Notes: generated by a model from the letters alone, not told the origin. A stretch of DNA of 64,000 nt from Posidonia oceanica (GCA_037176725.1 JAZBRS010000074.1:60330001-60394000); one strand, 5' to 3'. Positions 9,618-19,874 are shown, counted from the stretch's first letter. Translations and numbers: made by a program.

Positions 9618-10811
9618 TCAGGCCTTCTTCGACTGCCTGGAGTCTGGGAATAGGGGGCCGCCTGGCGGAACCTCAGAAATAGGCCAGAGCTCTCGGACTT
9701 CAGCTTCATATTCTGGGGTGCATCCTACACCTCTCACAGCTGCAATGTCTGTTGATTGGACCCCATGCTGCATCAGACTAGCGAGCTTCTTGGTTGGGGT
9801 AGTTGTGCTGAGAGGGTACATCTGTAGAAGCTCGGGCGCTGTACTGTCAATGAAGGCGCCCTGCTGGAAGCCGAACTGGCGCATGACCCTGATTGGATGG
9901 TACTCTATGCCCGCTGTGTAGCCTGGTAGAATGATCAGCCGCGCGTCGCGCGCGCTGAAGAAGACAGTAAATGGCTCAGCTACAGAGGGGACAATACGCC
10001 AGGTTATAGCGTCGTCAGTCAGTGCTGATAGCTTCTCGTATTCTTCTTTGATGCTCTTTTCTGTCTTGGCACGGGCGCTGCTGCAGTAAGCTTCAAAGGC
10101 ATGCACTTGGGGGCGCAAGAGGTTCGTCTCTAAGTGCGCGGTCAGCCAGACTTGTATGAGTGCTCCGCAACCGTGGAAGTGGCGGCAGCGATGAGAGATG
10201 CGGTCCAGCCCACGATAGGTCTCTGCCAAGACAACCGGTGCCAGGTCTATGTGCTGGGTCGCCACGGCTAATGCAATTTCTGCAACCTCAATGGCCACCG
10301 TTAGTCAGCCATGAGTAAAGATCAGCTCGCCTAGGAAGCGGATAACAAATCCTCGGAGCCATAGCTCATCTCCGAGTTCTGCACGCTTGTTCATGATATC
10401 ATCGAAGTGCGCAAGGCGAAGCATAGGTTCAGGCCCACTGGTGCAGATTAATTTCTATTGGCAGGTTCGACTGGGGAGCCCAGTTAGCTGGCTCAGGACC
10501 TTGAGATATCCATCTCGCCTCATGAAAACAGGCGGCCCCAGGATCTTGGAAAAGCCGCAGATCCGACGCACCTCTTCCAGTGTAGGTGTCAGCTCAGTTT
10601 TGCCAAAGCGAAAGACATGGTGCGCCGGTTTCCAGAATCTTGCGGCGACACACAGAAGGTGATGGCTGACTTCCACATCAGCGGCCTTCAGCAGTTTAGT
10701 TGGGACCCCCCAGAGGCGCAGCTTCTCACAGTCTTCCAAAGTGAGCCTGCTGATCCATTCTCGCAGGGTTTCCGAGCAATGTGCAGTAGTTAGCAGAGTA
10801 GGAAAGCCCAT
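9618..10811 (-). pseudogene. Extra ORF downstream of pol, DUF7745 / plant mobile-domain-like (broken copy 1)
   Basis: One minus-strand frame of 398 codons, starting at the ATG that opens MGFPTLLT and ending SRQSKKA at 9618. It is interrupted by TAG at 10455-10457 and TGA at 10305-10307. The copy at 61527-62729 has sense codons at both places (Gln and Arg) and its own stops elsewhere, so the intact ancestor was a single protein near 397 residues. The N-terminal third has the pattern seen in plant DUF7745 proteins: ADVEVSHHLL, then FWKPAHHVFRFG, then ELTPTLEEVRRICGF. No catalytic motif is evident to me. It is in the same orientation as pol, about 1.5 kb downstream, and sits where Tat-lineage elements may carry additional genes. 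Its role in the element is unknown. Frame conservation between two diverged copies argues that it was once a real coding gene. Family assignment is from memory of the pattern and is moderately sure. Confidence 0.72.
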
Positions 10812-11202
10812 TATACTGATTACAGAGGGACAGGCAGATAGCTGCAGAAGCTTGAAAGTACCTGCTATCAATAAACAGTCAGATCTCGCAGGCATGTAAT
10901 CATTGACAACAAGCAGAAGCTGAGACTGAAAAATGTAGTTCCATATGCATCATAGCAGTCGATAACAGAACATGGCAATTAAGCACAAATAAGCAAGGGG
11001 AATTCTGCAGCAGTCTTGCGAACACGGGGGCGAGGGCCGGCAGGAGATCTGGACCAGCGCAGCTCGAGTGGCGTCGATATGCTCTACTGGGGAGGAGTAC
11101 TGTCTCAAGGCCGAAGCGCGTTGCAGAGCGGGAGAAGTTGATAGGAAAAGGAATGATAGAAGAAGATGCATGTATGCATGATGCAGGTGATATGCTTATG
11201 AA

Positions 11203-11294
11203 GATGAGTAGTATGCTTGGATGAATGAGCATGCTTGAATAGATGAGTATGCTTGGATAGATGAGTATGCTTGGATAGATGAGTATGCTTGGAT
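11203..11294. repeat. 18-bp tandem repeat (GATGAGTATGCTTGGATA)
   Basis: Four to five copies, nearly exact in the last three. The second element lacks this expansion. Confidence 0.8.
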
Positions 11295-11639
11295 GCCCTC
11301 AGCATACGGAGTGCTTTGGTGCCTGCTGCGAAGGAAGGGAGTGGTCCCTGACTCACTGGGCCCTACCTAGACTCTCGGCTTGTCGGTGGCTCTCCGAGAC
11401 AGGTGTTGGCATTGTACTGGTGGTGGTGTGGTGAGGACAGGCTATTTGGCCAAACTCTCAAGACCTACACCTATTCTTTCAGCTCTCTTTTTTGATTGAT
11501 TTCTCCCTCATAGGTATGCAGTCTTTCTCTGCCCCTAGCCAGGATAAGGGTGAGTGTTTGCTCTTGGGGGAATGTGCTAGATTCTTTTAAGCTCGACATG
11601 CTGGGGATCTCTAGTGAAGCATGGGGGATAATGGTGCCT

Positions 11640-11795
11640 GTGTTTTTCGGGCTGCATTTTGCCTTTTTTCTTCTTTTTTTGTTTTTTGCTTGCTTTTTTT
11701 CCCTTTTTTTTTGGTTTTTGTTCTATCTCTTTTCTCTCTTTTTTTTTTTGCTTGTTGTTTTGCTTTTCTCTTTTTTTTTTCAGGCTTTTGCTATC
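11640..11795. other. Homopolymer-rich T tract
   Basis: T-runs of up to about ten are separated by G or C on the plus strand, therefore A-rich on the transcript strand. A similar tract lies at 63433-63590 in the second element at the same place relative to the extra ORF, so it is an inherited feature and not a chance run. Confidence 0.7.
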
Positions 11796-12307
11796 CCCAT
11801 TTTGGTGGCAAAAGGAGGGTGTTTGAAATGTAATGGATTTAGGTTTTGGGTCTGCTGTGTGATGGGTAGAAGGAGCAGGGTTAGACTGCACACCCCTATC
11901 TCTAAGGCCGGCTTCTGTCTTCGTCTTCTGTTCCTTGGATGTGCCCAAACCTAGGTGTTTACTCTCGCCTTTTCCAGACTCACATCCTAACATTTTTTCT
12001 CCCTCAGAGGTGTATGTCCTTGCGAGATTAGGCGGTTCGCCTGTCCTCGTTGGTGGTGGCTCCCTCACTAGCTAAGACATCTGAGTAGTGCCAGGTGAGG
12101 TAGGGTGACTCCTTCCAGAGCAGGCAAGCACTTCTGGTTTTCATCACCGGGCAAAAGATACAATGCTTGAGAGGATGACGATGATGATTTTGGAGAGAGA
12201 GAATGCAAGAGTTGAAAGGATGACGATGATGATTTGAAAAGATGTGGCAGGAGGCGAGAATGCAAGTGCAAGTGGGAGAAGGGCATCTGCAACGGGGCCA
12301 CTTTCGG

Positions 12308-15300
12308 CTACTGATAGTACTTCTTCAGATAGCAGAGGTTGACGAGCTCAGACTGCTCGACCTGGTCCATATCCTCAAAAGTTACAGCGCCTCCCAAAAA
12401 GATCTGCTTGACCACGAAGGGGCCATGCCAGTTGGGTCGGAATTTCCCTCGACCGTTAGGCAAATGAATGGCGCGCAAGACAAGGTCCCCTGGCTGAAAG
12501 TTTCTGGGCTGGACCTTCTTCAAGAATGCTCTGGCCATCCGCTTTTGGTAGCAGTGAGCGTTGTGCATAGCTTGCAGTCTGCGCTCATCAATTAAGTTTA
12601 GTTGGATGCAGCGGTCTTCGACCCATTCTGCCTCTTCCAACTCAGCTTCTCGTAGGATCCGTAGAGGGGGGATCTCTACTTCAACAAGTAACACCGCTTC
12701 CATTCCGTACACCAGAGAGTACGGGGTGGCTCCTGTAGAGGTCCGGATTGATGTCCTGTACGCCCAGAGTGCGTACGGGAGCTTGTCGTGCCAATCCTTG
12801 TGGGTTTCTGCCATTTTCTTCAGAATCTTGACAATGTTCTTGTTTGCAGACTCCACAGCTCCGTTCATCTGTGGCCGATAGGGCGAGGATCGATGATGCT
12901 TGATCTTAAGACTCTGCAGGAATTCCTCGATCCTTCTGGCAATGAAGTTTGTGCCATTATTAGAGATGACAGAGTGCGGGACCCCGTACCAGGCAACAAT
13001 GTTGTTTCTGATAAATTTTTCTGTTGCCACAGCGGTGACTGTTCTGTAAGAGGCTGCTTCCACCCACTTGGTAAAGTAATCGATCGCTACCAGAATGTAA
13101 CGATGACCATTTGAAGCAGCAGGGTGGATGGCGCCAATGACATCGATCCCCCAGGTGGAGAAAGGCCACGGCGAAGACATGTTGTGCAGCTGATGCGGAG
13201 GGGCCTTGATGAAGTTGCCATGGATCTGACAGTTGTGACATCTACGCACGAACCGGCAGCAGTCGGCTTCCATGGTCTGCCAGAAATATCCTTGAAGCAT
13301 GATCTTCTTGGCCAGGAGGACGCTGTTCATGTGCGGGCCACAGGTCCCCACATGCATCTGAAGCATCAGCGTGTCAGCCTCCGATTTGTTCAGGTAGCGC
13401 AGTAGCATCTGATTGTATGACCTTCTGTACAGCTGCCCGGCCCCTAACACATACTTTGACGCCAGACGCGCCAAAGTTCTCTTGTCTGCTGCCGTGGTAT
13501 CAGGAGGAAAGCTACCAGACTCTAGGAAAGATTTTATATCTTGATACCAGGGCTGCTCCTCTGCTGGATCCGCCTCTTCTATGCTCATGCAGTATGCAGG
13601 CTGCTCGATGCGAGTGACTGATACATCCACTGTGCTATCTTCTGAAATGGTGAGCCAGGATGCCAGGGTTGCTAGTGCGTCTGCATACGCATTCTTTGCT
13701 CTGTTCATGTATGTGAAGCAGATGCTCTCAAATTCTTCCATCAGCCTCAGCAGGTGTTCGTGATACGGCACAAGCTTGGGATCTTTTGTCCTCCAGTCGC
13801 CGTTCACTTGAGAAATTACCAGCATGGCATCACCGTGCACATGCAGCTTCTGCGCCTCATGCTCGAGGGCGACTTTCAACCCTAGGATGCATGCTTCATA
13901 CTCCGCTTCATTGTTTGTGCATGCGAAAGTCAGCTTCCTCGCGAAGGGAATCATCTGTCCCTGGGGCGTGGTCAGCACTGCGCCTACGCCTCGGCCCTTT
14001 TTGTTGATTGCACCATCAAAGTAGAGCTGCCATTCCTCTTGTTTCTCAGGACTTTTCTGCTCAAAGTCCTCCATCGCAAAGAGAATGTCTTCATCAGGGA
14101 ACTGTGTCTGGAGGGGTTGGTATTCAGGCAGAGGAAGGTCAGCAAGATGGTCTGCCATGGCCTGACCCTTCATAGATTTCTGTGTGACAAAAGTGATGTC
14201 GTACTGAGACAATAACACCTGCCACTTAGCACATCTGCCCACCATGGCCGGCTTTTGGAAAAGGAACTTGATAGGATCATGCCGGCATAAGAGCTGTACT
14301 GGGTATGCCATCATGTAGTGCCTTAGTTTCTGTGTAGCCCAGACAAGGGACAAACAGGTCTTCTCTAGTGTACTGTACCTGGCTTCGCATTCATTAAACT
14401 TCTTGCTCAGGTAATAGATGGCACGCTCCCTTCTACCAGATTTGTCATGTTGGCCCAAGACGGCGCCCATGGAATACTGCGTGGTAGAAAGGTAGAGAAG
14501 CAAAGGTCTCCCTGGTGTAGGTGGGACCAGGACAGGAGGCTTGATCAACAGCTGCTTGATCTTGGCAAATGCAGCCTGACACTCCTCGCTCCAGTGAATC
14601 TGTGCATTCTTCTTCAAGAGCTTGAATATGGGCTCGCAGATGGGCGTAAGCTGTGCAATGAAGCGGCTAATATATTGTAAACGCCCAAGCAGACTTCTGA
14701 CTTCTTTTTCAGTCCTGGGGGGTGGCATGTCCACGATGGCTTGTGCTTTCAACGAGTCCACCTCAATCCCCCTTTGGCTAACAATGTAGCCGAGCAATTT
14801 GCCAGAAGACACCCCGAATACGCACTTCTTGGGATTCAGGCGCAGCTTGTACTTCCGTAGACGGTCAAAGAGCTTTTTGAGACAGGTAAGGTGATCTTCA
14901 GGCTCTTTGGTTTTGGCAATCATATCGTCTACGTAGACCTCTACTTCTTGGTGCATGAGGTCGTGGAACAGCGCAGTCATGGCCCTCTGATAGGTCGCAC
15001 CAGCATTCTTCAGGCCGAACGGCATGACTTGGTAGCAGAAGACTCCCCAAGGGGTGATGAATGAAGTCTTTTCCATGTCTTCTTCTGCCATTTTGATTTG
15101 ATTGTATCCAGAAAAGCCGTCCATGAAGGAGAGCATCTTGTGGCCCGCTGTATTGTCGACTAGGACATCAATGTGAGGCAATGGAAAGTCGTCCTTGGGG
15201 CTCGCCTTGTTCAGGTCCCTGTAGTCGATGCAGATCCGGATTCGGCCATCTTTCTTGGGCACAGGTACAATGTTTGCCAGCCATTCAGGATAAAGAACGA

Positions 15301-17977
15301 CCTTCAGAAAGTTGACCCTGAGCTGCTTCATTATCTCTTCTTTGATCATGAGCAGCCACTGTGGTCGCCATCTTCTTAGTTTCTGCTTCACTGGCTTGGC
15401 ATCCGGGTTTAAGGGTAGATTGTGCACCACTACTTCTATGTCAAGGCCGACCATATCCTCGTAACTCCAGGCGAAGACATCCGCATATTCTTTCAGGGAT
15501 GCAATGAACTCTGCTCGAGCCTGGGAGGACAGCTGGGCACTGATACGAACTTCTTTGACTTCCTCAGCTGTGCCGATGTTGACAACCTCCGTTTCTTCTT
15601 CAACATGGAGGTTGGGGCCTTCTGGGTCGTCGTCATGGGGCCGGAACTCGGGCAATGATTCATCAGTCTCGTCCATGCCCGTATCATCCTCCTCTCCATA
15701 AGCAATAAGTTCCGAGAGGATCTCTTTCTTAAAGGAAGGACTTGTGATGTCGAAAGAGTGCATATGTTCCGCTGCTTGGCCCTGGTGACGCTTCAGGATG
15801 GTCACGCTCACTCGAGTATTCTTGTAGCCTCGGTGCGCGACCTCCATCCCAGCAACTCCTTCTGTTGTTCGCTCTGGCCTGACTGGTTCTGCTGAGTGCT
15901 CTGCTGATACTGCTGAGGGCTTAGCTGATTCTGCTGCTGAGGCTGCTGACTGTTCTGCTGCTGAGGCTTTCTGCTCTGTTACTGCTGCTGCATGAACTGC
16001 TGATGCTTCCCCCTCTGGGTCTTCTGGTGTGCCTGCAGAGGATATGCCGGATTGGCGGCTGATCTGAGCACTGCCGCTCGATATACTGCTCAAGTGAGGC
16101 ATGGGTTGCACAAACCACCTAGACCCGCCTTCTGGTTGAAGAGTGATGAGCTCATCTGGTCTAGGGGAGTCCGGCGTTGCTGAGTCTTCTTCTAGGACCA
16201 TGATAGAGGCATGGTCTTCTTGCAGAGGAGGGTCCGTAGCCACGGCTTTCCCTTTCCTTTCTGTGGCTTGATGCTCTGCCAGGTCTTCTGCTATTGACTT
16301 GATCTGTTCTTGATAGAGTAGCTCTAAGTCAGACATCCAAGAATCGACCTGGGCTTCTATCGCCACTCCTTCTTCCTCGTCCAAGGGGGAGTCGACGTAG
16401 TAGGCGCTGGGGGCCTGCGGCACTGGCCCGGCTGCAAGACAGATTGCTGCCCTGGGAATCTGCATGATCTGGTTCACGGGCGCGTCCGATGGCGGCAACT
16501 CTGATGTAGAAGGCCCAAATAGACAAGTCAGCGGTGCCATAAATGGATATGCTGCCAGGGTCACTGTTGGAGAGTAAGCAGGGGTGCTCTTCAGAGGGCT
16601 CAAGGGCCCAGAGAGTGTAGTGCTCAGTTGGCCTTTTGTATCGGGCCGTAACTGAGAGAGTGCAGCCTCTGACGCCATGGGGTCTTGCCATGAGAGCTGC
16701 TGCTGGTTGTCAGGAGGATGCGAAGCGGACTGTGCCAGCTGCATTCCTGAGGATGATGCCGCGGGAGCGGGCTGAGCCGCGCTGCTGACTGAGCTGATTG
16801 ACTGTCCCTTCAGAGATAGGGACAGTGGCACTGATGTTGCTGTGACTGCTGGTAGCATGCTTGCTTCTGCCAGAAGGAGTGTCTTTGACTCCTGCACTGC
16901 TACTGTCTGTTCTTGGGAAGCTGATGTGGCTGCAAAAGAGTGGGAACTTGCCAGTTCTGCCACAGGGCCTGCTGAGCTGCCTGCTGTTTCTGCCAGAGGA
17001 AGAGCTGAATAGATTGACTGTGTGGCCTCTGCTCTGATCACTGTTTCTGCTGTGCCGATTGGGACTGCCTCTGTTGTACCAGACTGCTCCTCAATGGAGT
17101 AGTAGTCCTCAACACACACCCAATCCTCTGTCGGTACCGTGTCTTGATCGTCGGTCGATCCCAGGGTTCCTGCACTGGTAAAGTTAGTGAGGTCTCTGGG
17201 AATGGCTGATTCTGGATTGTTGAGCTGAGAGTAGTGATCTTCGTTGGGCTTGGGCTCGTAGCCGAGGCCTTCAGATTTCCTTCGCTCCACTGCTACGATC
17301 GGCTCCGCGATCCCCTGGCCGTGACGCCCGAGCGGCGTACCCTTTATGTAACCCCACCTATGACATACATTCTCGACCATTCGAAAGGGGTTGCTGTGAA
17401 TGGTCAAGGAGTTGACACGTTCAAGATCAGGAATGAAGTTAACCGGCTCACACCGATTAACGCGATATAGGGCTTCAGAAGTCTCGGGGTCAAACGGGAT
17501 AGATTGCGAAGACACGGGGGAGACTGCTTCGATCCGCTCCTTCTCAAAGTTCTCCGCCATGACGACAATGACATCGTCGCCGCGACGGTACTTTATCATT
17601 CGATGGAGGGTCGAAGGAAGGACCTGATGCTTGTGGAGCCAAGGGCGCCCAAGCAGAAGATTGAAGTTCGGCTGCAAGTCGACGACATAGAACTCTACGT
17701 CGAAGACAACCGGACCAATAGCAAGAGGAATAATCAGGATCCCGAGAGCGTCGTGGTGAGTGTTGTCAAAGGCTGTCATTCCCTTCACGGCTGGCGTGAT
17801 GTCCTCGGCTTTGAATCCGAGCTTGGTTGCAGTACGCAAGGGGCAGACATTAAGGCCTGACCCATTATCAACCAGTGTTAGGGGAATGCGAAAGTTTTTG
17901 AACTGCACCGTGACGAATAGGGGCTGGTTGTGATTAATCCCCGCCGGAGGCAGCTCATCACTTGTAAAAGAGATGAC
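12308..17977 (-). CDS. Pro-pol polyprotein of a Tat-lineage Ty3/gypsy element
   Basis: Open for 1889 codons after the TAG at 17978. With residue 1 taken at 17908, the domains run as follows. Protease has LVDNGSG (D14). A G-patch-like motif (about 183-218) contains LGRHGQG and GLGYEP. A long Ala/Ser/Glu-rich spacer covers about 240-720. Reverse transcriptase (about 840-1055) has SFMDGFSGYNQ and YVDD at 992-995 (14924-14935). RNase H 1 (about 1131-1250) reads YLSTTQYSMGAVL and lacks the usual first Asp. The archaeal-type RNase H (about 1294-1430) keeps LYFDGA, EAEYEA, HGDAML and YADAL. Integrase has a zinc motif (about 1517-1566) and core D1589, N1650, E1686, then a C-terminal domain ending at 1866. 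The dual RNase H defines Tat. The second integrase Asp, normally in SDNGT, is Asn here (12959-12961). The D,D-35-E spacing is otherwise exact. No chromodomain. The frame is long and undamaged, but the product would probably be integration-defective. Confidence 0.95.
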   Translation of the reverse strand, partial: VISFTSDELPPAGINHNQPLFVTVQFKNFRIPLTLVDNGSGLNVCPLRTATKLGFKAEDITPAVKGMTAFDNTHHDALGILIIPLAIGPVVFDVEFYVVDLQPNFNLLLGRPWLHKHQVLPSTLHRMIKYRRGDDVIVVMAENFEKERIEAVSPVSSQSIPFDPETSEALYRVNRCEPVNFIPDLERVNSLTIHSNPFRMVENVCHRWGYIKGTPLGRHGQGIAEPIVAVERRKSEGLGYEPKPNEDHYSQLNNPESAIPRDLTNFTSAGTLGSTDDQDTVPTEDWVCVEDYYSIEEQSGTTEAVPIGTAETVIRAEATQSIYSALPLAETAGSSAGPVAELASSHSFAATSASQEQTVAVQESKTLLLAEASMLPAVTATSVPLSLSLKGQSISSVSSAAQPAPAASSSGMQLAQSASHPPDNQQQLSWQDPMASEAALSQLRPDTKGQLSTTLSGPLSPLKSTPAYSPTVTLAAYPFMAPLTCLFGPSTSELPPSDAPVNQIMQIPRAAICLAAGPVPQAPSAYYVDSPLDEEEGVAIEAQVDSWMSDLELLYQEQIKSIAEDLAEHQATERKGKAVATDPPLQEDHASIMVLEEDSATPDSPRPDELITLQPEGGSRWFVQPMPHLSSISSGSAQISRQSGISSAGTPEDPEGEASAVHAAAVTEQKASAAEQSAASAAESAKPSAVSAEHSAEPVRPERTTEGVAGMEVAHRGYKNTRVSVTILKRHQGQAAEHMHSFDITSPSFKKEILSELIAYGEEDDTGMDETDESLPEFRPHDDDPEGPNLHVEEETEVVNIGTAEEVKEVRISAQLSSQARAEFIASLKEYADVFAWSYEDMVGLDIEVVVHNLPLNPDAKPVKQKLRRWRPQWLLMIKEEIMKQLRVNFLKVVLYPEWLANIVPVPKKDGRIRICIDYRDLNKASPKDDFPLPHIDVLVDNTAGHKMLSFMDGFSGYNQIKMAEEDMEKTSFITPWGVFCYQVMPFGLKNAGATYQRAMTALFHDLMHQEVEVYVDDMIAKTKEPEDHLTCLKKLFDRLRKYKLRLNPKKCVFGVSSGKLLGYIVSQRGIEVDSLKAQAIVDMPPPRTEKEVRSLLGRLQYISRFIAQLTPICEPIFKLLKKNAQIHWSEECQAAFAKIKQLLIKPPVLVPPTPGRPLLLYLSTTQYSMGAVLGQHDKSGRRERAIYYLSKKFNECEARYSTLEKTCLSLVWATQKLRHYMMAYPVQLLCRHDPIKFLFQKPAMVGRCAKWQVLLSQYDITFVTQKSMKGQAMADHLADLPLPEYQPLQTQFPDEDILFAMEDFEQKSPEKQEEWQLYFDGAINKKGRGVGAVLTTPQGQMIPFARKLTFACTNNEAEYEACILGLKVALEHEAQKLHVHGDAMLVISQVNGDWRTKDPKLVPYHEHLLRLMEEFESICFTYMNRAKNAYADALATLASWLTISEDSTVDVSVTRIEQPAYCMSIEEADPAEEQPWYQDIKSFLESGSFPPDTTAADKRTLARLASKYVLGAGQLYRRSYNQMLLRYLNKSEADTLMLQMHVGTCGPHMNSVLLAKKIMLQGYFWQTMEADCCRFVRRCHNCQIHGNFIKAPPHQLHNMSSPWPFSTWGIDVIGAIHPAASNGHRYILVAIDYFTKWVEAASYRTVTAVATEKFIRNNIVAWYGVPHSVISNNGTNFIARRIEEFLQSLKIKHHRSSPYRPQMNGAVESANKNIVKILKKMAETHKDWHDKLPYALWAYRTSIRTSTGATPYSLVYGMEAVLLVEVEIPPLRILREAELEEAEWVEDRCIQLNLIDERRLQAMHNAHCYQKRMARAFLKKVQPRNFQPGDLVLRAIHLPNGRGKFRPNWHGPFVVKQIFLGGAVTFEDMDQVEQSELVNLCYLKKYYQ

Positions 17978-19027
17978 CTAGGGCTCCGCAATCAACCCAA
18001 CCATGCTCTCCAAGGCTGAAGGCTCAATGGACTGGGACACACGGGCAGCCTGGAACACACGAAGAAAAGCCTCACGGTGTTCGATAGAGGTGTGGATCAA
18101 GTCCCAGATAGAAATGTCGGCTTTGACCTTCTTGAACTGGGAGGTCAGGTCTGCCTTAGGTTGGCTCTTTTTGGCAAAGGGAGGGGTAGTTCTGGCAGGC
18201 TCTAAGGGGGTAGTGGCAGGAAGCTGGGTTTCTACAGGCTGGGTAGGGATTTGGCTAGCTATAGGCTGGCTCGAGGTCGGATCTGCTATGGGTTGGCTAG
18301 AGGGTGGGGGCATAACAGGTCTAGGGGGAGCTGGCCTAATTGCCGGTGTTGGGGGCCTGTAAACCCTCCCCGATCGCGTTACTTCCGTGCACATCTCTGT
18401 GGCGTAGTTGTAAGGGACGCGATGGGTGTCCAAGGTCAAATCAATGACGACTGGAGCACGTGCTGCGAGCACAGGAGAGGTTACAGGGGGACCTACAGGG
18501 TACTGAGGTCTCTCTAGAGGGCATGGTTGTCGGGGTGGGAAGGCTGGGGCAGGTTGAGGTCTGCCTAGAAGGTGTAGCTGAGGTTGCCCTAAGAGGTGAA
18601 TGGGGGAACTAGGCTGGGCCCTAGCTAGAAGGTGCACAGGGGATTGAGCCTGGGGAAGCACGGTGGGAGGCGCGAGAGGGCGCTCCGGCCTGGCACGCGG
18701 TCGGATCAAGTGAATTCCCGACTTGGAGCCGACAACTGCCACGAGATAGAGACTGACTGGGAAAGGCTCAGAGATGTCAGAGATGAGATCAGAAGGGTCT
18801 ACCACAGAGGTAGCCGGCCTAGAAGGAAAGACAGAGTGGATGCCTGAGGTTCCCGCCCCTCCCGGATAAGAGTGCTCCGGTAAGGGTTGGCGGGTGATGC
18901 CAGAATGAGGGGAACAGCTGAGTGTGCAGATGCATGAGTGTGTGCTTAAGAGGATGCCTCGTGCGTGTCGATCGCAATCGTTCCCGATTCGATCAAGTCC
19001 TGAATAGTGTTCCGCAGGGAGAAGCAA
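17978..19027 (-). pseudogene. Proline-rich gag-pro linker in the pro frame, ended by TAG
   Basis: This frame is the same as that of pro-pol and is separated from it by one TAG codon (17978-17980). Downstream of the stop, the sequence continues directly with SFTSDELPPAG and the protease, as in uninterrupted Tat polyproteins. The visible part contains a Pro/Gln-rich stretch (about residues 115-190 and 225-290) and, near its end, IWDLIHTSIEHREAFL, a helix-like segment that normally precedes protease in this lineage. Its 5' end overlaps the end of gag (18946-19027) in another frame: the downstream frame is minus one relative to gag. Either a mutation shifted the frame, or the element uses frameshifting. 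I saw no canonical slippery heptamer in the overlap. The TAG could be a C-to-T change in a former CAG. Confidence 0.75.
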
Positions 19028-19857
19028 TGGTCCGTCGAATGCCCGGCGCTTCGATGGAAATTGCAGAAGAGGTCCGGCCTAAACCAATGCGGCAGAGGAC
19101 TTGGTGGCGGACGAACCTCCGGGAACTTCAGGAGCGATGCAACCTTTGGCAAGATGACCGTGAGCGGTTCCACCAGTGGGGCGAATCTCCGCTTCTCAAT
19201 GGGTGGCCTTCTTTGCCTCTGGTATGAGCCTTGCTGAACCGGTGCGGCAGGATAGACCGGTCTAGCGGTGGTAGTGATGTGTGGTGTGTGTGGATTCCTA
19301 GGTGCAGGAGCGTACACCATCTGAGCTGGGGCAGGCCGGGATGGCAAGCGAACAGGCACAGCAGGGGAGTCGACGAATGCAACAGCGGGTTTCGGCGAAT
19401 CCTTCCTCTTTGGGCGGTTGTTGCTGCTACTGCTGTTGTTGTTGTTGGAGGCGCTACTGTTGGCACTGTTACTGCTGATCACTGCCTGCTTAGCGAACGC
19501 AGAGAGAGCTGGGAAGTTGTCACTCCGCAAAGAACTCTCCACGCGTGCTCCAGCTCTGATGAGTGCCGCAAAAGTAGTGACTGGTTGGATGCTAAGCAGA
19601 GCTCCGAGAGACGGCTGCGCCCCTTTGATAACGATCTCGATGGACTCCTCATCAGAGGGTCTATCTCGAACCTGAGATGCAAGGGCGTGCCAGCGGCCGA
19701 CGTACTCCCCGAACGGCTCGCCAGAATTCTGCTTAATTGCAATCAAGTCCGCCCTCTTTGGGACCAGATCGAGGTTGAAGGAGTACTGTTCCAGGAACGC
19801 CTGACTGAGGTCGTTCCAGGTCTTGATGGCTGACATATCAAGCGATGTAAACCACTT
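18946..19857 (-). pseudogene. gag, C-terminal part
   Basis: This is the C-terminal half of the capsid/nucleocapsid gene, cut off from its start by the nested LTR. Immediately left of the GAGTG duplication it reads WFTSLDMSAIKTWNDL, then FLEQYSFNLDLVPKR and EPFGEYVGRWHALA, the typical second half of the Retrotrans_gag domain. A Ser/Asn and Pro-rich linker follows, then a zinc-knuckle-like segment CNFHRSAGHSTDHC (about 19020-19061) and NTIQDLIESG, usual at the end of Tat gag. It stops at 18946. The N-terminal part is 25797-27012. Removing the LTR and one duplication restores a continuous frame, so gag was intact when the nested element inserted. Confidence 0.88.
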
Positions 19858-19862
19858 GAGTG
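19858..19862. other. Target site duplication of the nested LTR, left copy (GAGTG)
   Basis: GAGTG before TGTAGTAATCCC. The same five bases follow TGTCAACA at 25792-25796. It proves a separate, later integration into gag. Confidence 0.92.
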
Positions 19863-19874
19863 TGTAGTAATCCC

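Larger units (their letters stand above)
10812..12307 (-). other. Spacer between pol and the extra ORF
   Basis: No convincing gene. It holds an 18-bp tandem repeat (11203-11294) and a strongly T-rich plus-strand tract (11640-11795). In the transcript it lies between the pol stop and the start of the extra ORF, so the latter would need its own message, splicing or reinitiation. The homologous stretch of the second element is 62730-64000. Confidence 0.6.
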
